Positions 33,868 through 44,090 of a DNA stretch of 64,000 bases are shown here, piece after piece. The stretch covers positions 1,405,799 through 1,469,798 of the forward strand of contig CM042086.1 of assembly GCA_023512835.1 (NCBI GenBank). Reading direction: 5' to 3'. Made by a program: the position numbers and the translations under genes. Each line of letters begins with the position of its first letter. The stretch's first letter is position 1. Under the pieces are notes generated by a model. The model searched no databases. It was not told where the DNA came from and saw only the letters and a list, made by a program, of their open reading frames with translations. The stretch comes from Taxillus chinensis. Its lineage: Eukaryota > Streptophyta > Magnoliopsida > Santalales > Loranthaceae.

Positions 33868-35673
33868 ATGGCACCACCGAGGAGGGTTGTCCGAGGCCAG
33901 GGTCCGGCAGAGGAGCCCACGATAGAGTCGGGGCACCAGGGGCAGCAGAGCCCGCAGCAGAAGTCATCAGCTCCCGTTATGGGACCTGATTTGGCTCAGG
34001 TATTGATTCAATTGCAGGAGGCCATGCAGGGTATGCAGGGCTCGATGAGAGATATGGCTAGAGAGGTGGATGAGTCAAGAGGCAACAACGGCCTCGGCGG
34101 CCACCACGGCCTCGACGGCCAGGAGGCGAGGGTGGTGCAGGATGTGCACCAGGCGGGAGGTCGTGATAGAGCCAGCACGACGAGGAGTGGATTGGGCTGC
34201 ACAGTTTTTGAAACATGCACCCGGGACTTTTGAGGATGGTTCACGGCCTGAGGTAGCCAAGGACTGGATTAGATGGACAGAGGACATCTTTGAGATGATT
34301 GGGGTGCCAGATGAGGAGCGGGTGCGCGTGGCGACGCACTATTTGTTGGGTATCCCACGCAGGTGGTGGGAATCCACTAGAGCTGTCCATGGCAGTCAGA
34401 TGAGCTGGAGGGAGTTTGTTGAGCGCTTCTTTGGGGAGTATTTTCCCAGCTCGTTGCAATATGCTCGACGTAGAGAGTATTATAAGCTTGTGCAGGGTAG
34501 CATGAGTGTGGGGGAGTATGTGCAAGCCTTCACAGATTTGGGGCGGTTTGCTCTGGAGTCTTGGGAAAAGGAAGGCCAGAAGACGCAGGACTTCATTCAG
34601 GGCTTGAGGCCATCTTTGAAAAGATAGCTGGAACCGATGCAGTTGACCAGCTACCGGGAGGCGGTCGACAAGGCGCTCATTATTGAGCGTGGTCAGGATC
34701 AGGCGAGAGCCCAGAGGCCAGGCGGTTCGGTAGGTTCGAGTAAGAAGAGACAGAGTGGGGAGAGCAGTGCTCCTCAGCCTGAGAGGAGGCAGGTGCAGAG
34801 GGTTTCCAGCCAGGTGGTGGGCCCCCGGGAGAGTTCAGCCAGCAGGAGGCCAGGGACCTGTTGGAGTTGTGGTTTGACCGGGCATGTCTCGAGAGACTGC
34901 CCAAGGAAAAAGATGACCTGTTTCCGATGCGGGAAAGTAGGGCATGGAGCTAGGGAATGTGTTACCCTTAGCTCAACCAGCAGGTGTAGGCCCTCGTCCG
35001 AGAGATCACGGACAGAGGAGTGGGGCTCCGTCTCGAGGTCGTCGGTGCTGCCGGCACGAGCACGCAGCGACGCGACGTGGTACAGCAGCCTCGGCGGGAG
35101 GCACAGGGTCATGTTGATCGGCGGGGCAAGGCCCCAATGGGCCAGGCTAGTGGCGGTGGACCACGAGGGAGGACTTTTGCCCTTACCGGTAGAGAGGCAG
35201 AGGTTCCACCAGGTGGACGAGGCAGGAGCAGGACCTTCGGTGGTGAGAGGTACCATTATCATTTCTCATACTATTTGTTCAGTTTTGATTGATACTGGTG
35301 CTACCCATTCTTTTATTTCGTATGCTACGGTGGTTGGCTTGGAGTTAGACCAGGACACAGTGAGTCAGTCTCTGATGGTTGCTTCACCTTTGGGTGGAAT
35401 TGTGATACTTGAGAGTATCTGTCGTGCTTGTCAGGTAACACTTGGGGGTGTTAACCTGTTGTGTGATTTGTATATCATGGAGTTAGATGATTTTGATGTT
35501 ATCCTGGGTATGGACTGGTTGGTCTCCGTGGAGGCCAAGATTGATTGTTTTCGACGGCGTGTGACGTTCCTCACACCAGAGGGCACGCGGGGTGTCTTTG
35601 TGGGTGAGTGGACCGAGGAGGCATGCAGGTTGGGACCTTTGAGGCATGGGTGGGGTGATGTGACCCACCAGTT
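33868..35673 (+). pseudogene. gag-pro: Gypsy gag-protease of element G
   Basis: The start ATG of MAPPRR is at 33868. The first frame runs to about 34080; 34070-34627 is open through the capsid-like core (WIRWTEDIFEMIG, GIPRRWWES) and ends in TAG where unit 3 has CAA or CAG. The frame starting at 34637 is open through both zinc knuckles (about 34859-34960) into an intact protease (DTGA at 35291-35302, ILGMDWLVSVE), until solo LTR H cuts it at 35673. This is the only copy in the window with both knuckles and an unbroken protease, so it shows what units 1 and 2 lost. Confidence 0.88.
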
Positions 35674-37933
35674 TGTCACGTCCCCGAATTCCAGGGAACC
35701 CGGAACCGGGTACATGACTTCCCCTTGCCCGCACCCGAAAGGTCAAGGGGTTGGTGACTAGCACCAAAAGAGATTACACCGCGGGTGCTGTCTCAAATAT
35801 GCAACCCTGTACAGTCATATATCAAGGGTAATCCTGTACTTTCCCATATATCATCATGCATACAAAGAATCAAACAGTCATACAGACATCACATCATACA
35901 GTATGCAAATACAACTGTCCACGGACCCATGTCCGGGATATCACATAAAACAATACAGAATATAACTGTATCATACATCAGAGTAGGGGGCGTCCTCCTG
36001 GAAGAAAGTCCTCCACTAGTCTCGGGTCACACCTGAAAAGGGTAAACAACAAGTAGGGGTGAGCGACAAGCTCAATAGGTGACCCTAACACTCCACATCA
36101 TGCAACACATATAAGTCTATACTATATGCTTAGTGTACTCGTGCACCGTGTAGTGTGCACAATCATCAGGACTCAGCCTGCAACAAACATTAGGACAACT
36201 TGTCCACGATCCTCCATGGGATCCCAGCTCAGGGCACTCAGCCCTAGCTCCACGAGCTCAACGGCTCAACTCAGGCCTTAGCCTGTTCACAGCGCAATAT
36301 GCCCGGCCACAGTCGCCACACAGGCCTGCCACGGTGCATATGCCTGCCACGTCAACCACATAGCACCATCGGTGCATCACGGTGAGAACCCAAACAAGTC
36401 ACGGAGTCCATGCCCCAATACCTCACACCAACATACTAACATTAGTATGGCATGTCATTTTCAATATTCCTTTCGAGTCGTAGCCGGTATTCACAAGTAA
36501 GTCTTTAATCCTTGATTTATGAAGGAAGTACCCATAGCAGCTATTTTCTTGAAATCAAAAGTCCCGGCATTGGGTTCCCATAGCATAAATAAGATAATCT
36601 GATATTTGGGGATTTTTCTGAGATGTCTAACCCCACTTTCCAAAAATTCACCACTACGAACTTTTAGGTTTTTCCGAGATTTTACACTAAAACCCAATTT
36701 TCACATTTTGAAATAGTGGGAATTAATTTTTCTAGTATTTTTCTTTGAATCCAAATGGGGGGTATTTCGTTATTTACATAGTAACTTAAGTAGATACTTA
36801 AGTGTGTAGATGGGTATAGGTTACTTTGTAAATAGGTCCAGTCAAACTGTATTTCGAATCTGCCAGTGAAACTACATTTTCGAATCTGCCTTTACTGTAT
36901 TTCGAATCTGTATTTTCAAATCTCTTTTCGGACTGCCTTCGACTCTCGAACCTACACTCGAACTACCTTCGAAAACTACCTTCGAAGTACCCATGAACTG
37001 CCTTCGAAACTCCCTTCAAAGTACCTTTGAACCTTCGAAACGATACTCGAAAATTTCACATTCGACACTCGAAATTACACTACATCGAACCTACCTTCGA
37101 ACCTTCGAAACTGCACATTCGAAATTTCCAATTTCCAGTCGATCTCATCGGCTGTTCTCTACCCAGTTCACGACAGTTACTGTTCATCATCGTTTTTCAC
37201 CTGTTTCTCGTCTGGATTCAACCCAGAAACCTCCAGACCTTTCGGAATCTCATAAAACTCATACCTAATACTATATATTAGGTTTTAAATCACGTCTTAC
37301 CCCTCAGAACGCATTTTAAATACAAGTTTCAACCCAAAATTGGTTTTTCCCCAAATTTTAGGGTTCAACACGAATTTGCATGATTTCATCAAATTCTTAC
37401 ATGTTAATCCAAAAAACGGCAAGAAAAGGGTGAAGAATCGGTGGAACACCTACCTGGAATGATTCTTGATGCTTGAACGAGCTCAAAACGCCCCAAATCG
37501 CCAAGGCCTCCAAGCTTCCTTCTCTCTTTCTCTCTCTAAGCTCTCCAACGCAGATGCAGAAATGCTAAAACGTAACGTGGAAGCTCTCTTTCCCCTATTT
37601 ATATTTTTGCTAGTCAACTGACCTAGTCAACCATTGACCCAGTCAATAATTAACCTCCAAGGTCCCGAACTCCAAATTGAGTCAAACTATAGTCAAAACG
37701 CTCGAAATGACGAGCACAATACTACATAGATATTAGTACACCCAAATGACCGCTCAAACGCAAAGTCAACCAATAGACCCCGAAAAGTCAACAATCGGGT
37801 CAAACGGGGCCCCGACTCGGAATCGGGCCCAAGTACAGTCAAAATGCTCACATTGACGGCTACACTACCGTCCTGATAGTTACATTCCCATAGAATGACT
37901 ATCTCTCAAGACTACCCAATACGAGTCTTTACA
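35674..37933 (-). mobile_element. Gypsy solo LTR H inside element G, 2260 bp
   Basis: Minus-oriented LTR, starting TGTCACGTCCCCG and ending GAGTCTTTACA. Left flank CCACCAGTT, right flank AGTTAGCC; units 1 and 2 show the uninterrupted site. The TSD is CAGTT with the C missing on the right, again at a CAG triplet. It has no internal region, so it is a solo LTR, and it is closest to the A/B/C type by its TTCGAA repeats (about 36850-37130). Confidence 0.88.
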
Positions 37934-40195
37934 AGTTAGCCAGCTTGACGTTGGTTGACAGGATGAGAGAGGGGAAGGCTGTTTTGCCACCCATTGTAGA
38001 TCAGTTCCCGGATGTGTTTCCCGAGGACTTGGTCAGCTTGCCACCCGTGAGGGAGGTGGTGTTTTCAATCGAGTTGTTGCCAGGGACAACACCGATCAGG
38101 TTAGTGGCCTACAGGATGGCACCGACAGAGCTTAGAGAGCTCAAGAGACAGATAGATGATCTATTGGCACGAGGCTTTATCAGGCGGAGTAGCTCACCAT
38201 GGGGCGCTCCAGTGTTGTTCGCCAAGAAGGCGGATGGTTCACTTCGGTTGTGTATAGACTACCAGAAGCTGAACCAGGTGACTGTGAAGAACAAGTATCC
38301 ATTGCCGAGGATCGATGACCTGTTTGATCAGTTTCGAGGTGCAATGGTTTTCCAAAATAGACTTGAGGTCTGGATACCATCAGTTGAGGGTTAGGGAGGC
38401 AGATATCCCAAAGACCGCATTCAGTTGTCGCTATGGGCATTATGAGTGGCTTGTGATGCCGTTTGGGCTCACGAATGGTCCAGCAGTGTTTATGGGATTG
38501 ATGAACCAGGTGTTCGCTCCATATTTAGATATGTTCGTTGTGGTGTTCATCGACGATATCTTGGTCTATTCAGCGACCAAGAGGGAGCATGAGGAGCATT
38601 TGCAGATTGTGTTGCAGACCTTGCGGGAGCATCGTTTGTACGCGAAGTTCACGAAATGTGACTTCTGGTTGCAACAGGTGCACTTCTTGGGGCATGTGGT
38701 GTCTTCGAGAGGGTATCACAGTGGACCCTGAGAAGATTGAGGCGATCATGTCGTGGAAGAGGCCCACGAATGTGTTTGAGATTCGTAGCTTCCTTGGTTT
38801 GGCAGGCTATTATCGGAGGTTCGTGGAGGATTTTTCCCGGTTGGCGGCTCCTATGACACACTTGACTAGGAAGGGAGTTCCTTTCATTTGGTCCGATGCG
38901 TGTGAGAGTGCTTTCATGGAGTCGAAGGCACGATTGACCTCAAGACCTATCTTGATTCTCCCACAGGAGGGTGTGCCTTTTGAGGTGTATTGTGATGCTT
39001 CCAGGGTGGGACTTGGTTATGTGTTGATGCGGACTCGGCGGTGATTGCTTATGGATCTAGGCGATTGAGACCACATGAGCAGAACTATCCCACGCATGAT
39101 TTGGAGTTGGTCGTAGTGATCTTTGCTTTAAAGAGGGCGGCATTATCTCCTTAGGGAGAAATTTGTGGTGTATATGGACCACAAAAGCTTGCGATATATC
39201 TTCTCTCGGCGAGACCTGAACCTTAGGCAGAGACGGTGGGTGGAGTACCCAACAGTTTCGGTTTGATATGATGTACACCCTCTGGGAAGGGTAATGTGGT
39301 GGCGATGCTCTGAGTAGGAAGAGCAGGGCCGTGGTGGCCCATTGTGCCATTAAAGAATGGGAGATGATGGGTCGGTTAGCGGCGATGAGATTGCAAATGG
39401 TGACCAGGTGAGGGGCGAGGGACCCTCGGTGTTGTTGTCCAGTCCCTGAGTTGCGGCGCAGGATCATAGAGGATCAGTGGGGGACATTGATTGTGAGGTC
39501 ATCGAGAGACGATTCGGACGGGGCAGGCATCTTCCGATTGGACCGAGGATGCTGAGCATATATTGAGGTATAGGGGTCGCCTGATAGTTCCCACTTCTCT
39601 TCAGGAGGAGGTTCTTCGGGAATTTCACCAGGTCGAGGTTAATCGTACATCCTGGTGGGACCAAGATGTACCATGCCGTGAGGAGGCGATATTGGTGGCC
39701 AGGCCTGAAGAAGGCCGTTGCTGATTTTGTGAGGAGGTGTTTGACCTGTCAGCAGGTCAAGGCAGAGCACCTGAGATCAGCTGGTGAGTTGCAGTCATTG
39801 CCAGTGCCAGAGTGGAAATGGGACCACGTGACCATGGATTTTGTCACTGGACTTCCTCGTTCCAGGGGACACGACACGATATGGGTAGTTGTCGACCGGT
39901 TGACCAAATCGGCACATTTTATTCCGATTCGAGAGACAGACCCAGTGAGGACTTTGGGACAGAGGTATATTGATGTTATTGTGCGGTTGCATGGAGTCCC
40001 ATTCTCTATTGTATCTGATCGGGATGCGAGGTTCACATCTCAGTTTTGGAGACAGTTGCAGCGAGCCTTGGGTACTAGGGTGAACCTCAGTACAGCCTTT
40101 CACCCGCAGACGGATGATCAGTAGGAGCAGACTTGGGAGAAAGAGAGCCAGATGCGGGTTCTTCATCCTGAGCTGTTTGAGGACGATCAGTCCTG
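37934..40195 (+). pseudogene. pol: Gypsy pol of element G: RT, RNase H, truncated integrase
   Basis: Continues the frame cut by H. RT is at about 37945-38860 with FIDD at 38546-38557 (frame breaks at about 38340 and 38705). RNase H is at about 38960-39300 with several breaks. Integrase is open at 39666-40124 ([39 protein letters not shown]). It then jumps directly to EQTWEKESQMR and HPELFEDDQS. About 0.9 kb present in units 1 and 2 is deleted, including the last part of the integrase core, its C-terminal domain and the start of the chromodomain. The element therefore needs integrase from elsewhere. Confidence 0.88.
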
Positions 40196-40481
40196 AGGTG
40201 GGGAGGATGTGAGGACCTTCCCTGAGGTATGAGTTATGTTTTATGCATTTGTTTTGCATATGTTGTTTGAGATGTGGTTTAGCTTGTTATTGGTTGGCAT
40301 CCTAGCATCGTGTGAGCCTTTTTGGCTTGTTGTGAGTTACATTGCACCTGTGTGGTTGGTGATCATGTTGATGATCATATTTTTGTGTCTTGTTGTTGTG
40401 CGGTGCTTGAGCTTGGATTTTGCTATGTCTTTTGGGCTTGTGTTTTATTTTCGAGGACGAAAAGTCCTAAGGTGGGGAGGA
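40196..40481 (+). other. 3' tail of element G with two polypurine tracts
   Basis: GAGGTGGGGAGGA follows the pol stop (about 40196-40208) and AAGGTGGGGAGGA stands directly before LTR G2. Confidence 0.75.
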
Positions 40482-42789
40482 TGTAAAGACTCGTATTTGG
40501 GTAGTTTTGAGAGATAGTCATTCTATGGGAATGTAACTATCTAGACGGTAGTGTAGCCGTCGATGTGAGCATTTTGACTGTACTTGGGCCCGATTTCGAG
40601 TCGGGGCCCCATTTGACCCGATTGTTGACTTTTTGGGGTTTATTGGTTGACTTTGCGTTTGAGCAGTCATTTGAGTGTGATAATATCTGAACAGTGTTGT
40701 GCTCGTTATTTCGAGCGTTTTGACAGTAATTTGACTCAATTTGGAGTTCGTGACCTCGGGAGGTCAATTATTGCGTTCGGGTCAATTATTGATGGGAGGC
40801 CAATTATTGGCAACGGTATATATATAATTAAGAACTGCCTTATATCTTTAATTGCCAATTATTGGTACGTGCATGTTTGAGCAAGAGAGAGAGAGAGAGA
40901 GAGAGAGAAAAAAGGTGAAGAGCGTAGAGCTTTCTTGGCGATTTTGGAGCGATTGGAGCTCGTGGATCGCAAATAATCTTCGCATGTTTGAGCTCGTGTC
41001 CTTAACTGTCTTATTTCGATCCTATCTCTGAATATGTGATCTGTGGATGTATGAGTGTGTATTTTATGAGGGTTGAGAAGTCAACCATGGAGGTCTAGAT
41101 TTAGATCTAGATGAATATATGATTTGTGTGTATTTATGATGTTATCGTGCGAATTAGAGGCGTTTAGGACGCGTTTTGAGGTAAATATTGCAGTTTATTG
41201 CGTAAAACAGATGTTTATGAGCGTCTGGGGGGTCACTGGGGTTGCTCCCAGACGAAGAACAGGCCAAAAACGATGATGAACAGTACCACGGGCGAGTTTT
41301 AGAGTCGACGGACGATCAAGGAACAGAGTCAAGACTTTCGTAGTCAGCAGCTATGGAGTCAACAACTTAGTTAGTCCGGATCAGTAGTCCGGAGGAGTTA
41401 GTCCGGATCAATAGTCCGGAGTAGTTAGTCCGGATCAGTAGTCCAGGAGGAGTTAGTCCGGATCAGTAGTCCGGAGGAGTTAGTCCGGATCAGTAGTCCG
41501 GAGGAGTTAGTCCGGATCAGTAGTCCGGAGGAGTTAGTCCGGATCAGTAGTCTGGAGGAGTTAGTCCGGATCAGTAGCATCAGTCCGTAGCATCAGTCCG
41601 GAGCATCAAATCCGTAGCATTAGTCCGGAGCATCAAATCCGTAGCAGTGAAACAGTGTTTAAGTATTATACTTAAGTTACAATGTAAATAACGAAATACC
41701 CCCCATTTGGATTCAAAGAAAAATACTAGAAAAATTAATTCCCACTATTTCAAAATGTGAAAATTGGGATTTAGTGTAAAATCTCGGAAAAACCCAAAAG
41801 TTCGTAGTGGTGAGTTTTTGGAAAGTGGGGTTAGACATCTCAGAAAAATCCCCAAAAAATCAGATTATCTTATTTATGATAAGGGAACCCAATGCCGGGA
41901 CTTTTAATTTCAAGAAAATAGTTGCTATGAGTACTTCCTTCATAAATTAAGGGTTGAGGATTTACTTGTGAAGACTGGCTACAATTCTAAAGGAAATGTT
42001 GAGAATGACATGCCATACTAATGTTAGTATGTTGATGTGAGGTATTGGGGCATGGACTCCGTGACTTGTTTGGGTTCTCACCGTGATGCACCGATGGTGC
42101 TATGTGGTTGACGTGGCAGGCATATGCACCGATGGCAGGCCTGTGTGGCGATTATGGCCGGGCATATTGCGCTGTGGACAGGCTAAGGCCTGAGTTGAGC
42201 CGTTAAGCTCGTGGAGCTAGGGCTGAGTGCCCTGAGCTGGGATCCCATGGAGGATCGTGGACAAGTTATCCTGATGTTTGTTGCAGTCGAGTCCTGATGA
42301 TTGTGCACACTACACGGTGCACGAGTACACTGAGCATATAGTATAGACTTATATGTGTTGCATGATGTGGAGTGTTAGGGTCACCTACTGAGCTTGTCGC
42401 TCACCCCTACTTGTTGTTTACCCTTTTCAGGTGTGACCCGAGACTAGTGGAGGACTTTCTTCCAGGAGGACGCCCACTACTCTGATGTATGATACAATTA
42501 TATTCTGTATTGTTTTATGTGATATCCCGGACATGGGTCCGTGGACAGTTGTATTTGCATACTGTATGATGTGATGTCTGTATGATTGTTTGACTCTTTG
42601 TATGCATGATGATATATGGGAAAGTACAGGATTACCCTTGATGTATGATCGTACAAGGTTGCATATTTGAGACAAAGACCATGGTGTAGTCTCTATTGGT
42701 GCTAGTCACCAACCCCTTGACCTTTCGGGTGCGGGCAAGGGGAAGTCATGTACCCGGTTCCGGGTTCCCTGGAATTCGGGGGCGTGACA
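40482..42789 (+). mobile_element. LTR G2 (3' LTR of element G), 2308 bp
   Basis: Almost the same as G1. It ends GGGGGCGTGACA followed by TSD GGGTC. The extra length relative to G1 is mainly added 27-bp repeat units; a short stretch after the repeats that is present in G1 is missing here. Confidence 0.9.
41371..41585 (+). repeat. 27-bp tandem repeat in LTR G2, about seven units
   Basis: Same unit as at 31997-32127, with more copies and one unit carrying an extra A (CCAGG for CCGG). Confidence 0.85.
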
Positions 42790-43203
42790 GGGTCACCTAC
42801 TGAGCTTGTCGCTCACCCTTATTTATTGTTTACCTTTTCCAAGTGTGACCTGAGACTAGTGGAGGGCTTTCTTCCAGGAGGACGCTCATTACTCTGATGT
42901 ATGATACAGTATTATATTCTGTATTGTTTTATGTGATATCCCGGACATAGGTCCATGGACAATTGTATTTGCATACTATTTGTGATGTGATGTCTGTATG
43001 AGTGTTTGACTTATTGTATGCATGATGATATATGGGAAAGTACAGAATTACCCTTGATGTATGACTGTACGGGGTTGCATATTTGAGACCACCCGCGGTG
43101 TAGCCTCCATTGGTGCTAGTCACCAACCCCTTGACCTTTCGGGTGCGGACAAGGGAAAGTCATGTTCTTAGTTTCGGGTTCCCTGGAATTTGAGGGCATG
43201 ACA
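42790..43203 (+). mobile_element. Gypsy solo LTR F, piece 3 (3' end)
   Basis: Begins with the GGGTC duplicate and carries LTR F to its end (GAGGGCATGACA at 43192-43203). It is followed by CCAGC, the TSD shared with 1347-1351. Confidence 0.85.
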
Positions 43204-43208
43204 CCAGC

Positions 43209-43605
43209 CCACCCGTAGCCCGATATTGTCCGTTTTGGGCCTCACCTGCACGGTTTTGTTTTTGGTAGGCCTTCGGCTCCCAAAATGTGTCGTGTTAGGA
43301 GAGGGTTCCACAGCCACCTAAGTAGCCTGCTTCGTTCTCCTCCCCAGCCGATGTGGGACATTACATCCACCCCCCCTCGTAGAGCCCAACATCTTCACTG
43401 GCACACCGATCCGGGCCCTGACTCTGATACCATTTATAACAGCCCAGCCCACCCGTAGCCCAATATTGTTTGCTTTGGGCCTCGCCCGCACAGTTTTGTT
43501 TTTGGTAGGCCCTCGGGCCCCAAAACATGTCGTGCTAGGAGAGGTTTCCGCAACCACCTAAGTAGCCTGCTTCGTTCTCCTCCCCGGCCGATGTGGGACA
43601 TTACA
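43209..43605 (-). mobile_element. TRIM element (miniature LTR retrotransposon), main fragment
   Basis: With the 14 bp at 1338-1351 this makes two 171-bp LTRs (1338-1351 plus 43209-43365, and 43435-43605) around a 69-bp internal part (43366-43434). Read on the minus strand, the LTR starts TGTAATGTCCCACATCGG. The first LTR is followed at once by a tRNA-Met type primer site (TGGTATCAGAG at about 43423-43433), and a purine run GAGGGGGGGTGGA precedes the second. TSD ATTTG at 1333-1337 and 43606-43610. It has no coding capacity, as expected for a TRIM. Confidence 0.9.
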
Positions 43606-43960
43606 ATTTGAGAGCATACACCTAATTCTCTCACAAATGATCCTGTTCATCCTCTCAGCAACTCCATTATGCTGAGGTATTTTGGTACTGATTTTTCCAA
43701 CCTAATGTCGTAACTCTTTGCAGTACTCCTTGAATGGACCACGATACTCTCCTCCATTGTCTGTGCATACATACTTCAACTACTTGCTTGTTTTTTTTTT
43801 CACCTTTACATGAAACTGCTTAAAAACCTCATGCACTTGATCTTTAGTTTTTAAAGTAAAAGTTCATATTTTTCTAGAGTGATCATCAATAAAAGTCACA
43901 AAATAAATAGTATCACCCATACTTAGTGCACATCATGCAACATCACAAGTTTAAAATATT
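43606..43960 (-). pseudogene. Ty1/copia integrase core remnant
   Basis: Minus-strand translation gives YFVTFIDDHSR (about 43910-43875), TKDQVHEVFKQFHVKV, and then the end of the core region (about 43660-43611), joining in frame to 1332 once the TRIM is removed. Frame breaks and stops are present. Upstream of about 43960 no copia gag or protease can be recognised, so the element is truncated here, about 130 bp before the SWIB start codon. Confidence 0.85.
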
Positions 43961-44090
43961 TTCTTTTCTATTTATGGTAAATAATATTTAAATTTATTCG
44001 TTGGCCATGCTATTTATGTGCGAGTTGAAACGAAGCCGCTGCAACTTTCCCCGTCTTCGTTCGTCTTCGGCAAAAAAGAAAGAAAGGAAA

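Larger units (their letters stand above)
31096..42789 (+). mobile_element. Gypsy element G, full-length outline, TSD GGGTC
   Basis: LTR G1 (31096-33370), internal region, LTR G2 (40482-42789), flanked by GGGTC at 31091-31095 and 42790-42794. It is the only gypsy insertion here with both LTRs and a matching TSD, so it is a single clean event. The two LTRs are close to identical apart from a variable tandem repeat, which points to recent insertion. It cannot move by itself: the integrase is truncated and the internal region is split by solo LTR H. Confidence 0.92.

Noticed and set aside
35674..37933. Inversion inside element G instead of an insertion
   Set aside because: The segment is a complete LTR with TG/CA ends flanked by an AGTT repeat, and units 1 and 2 show the uninterrupted target.
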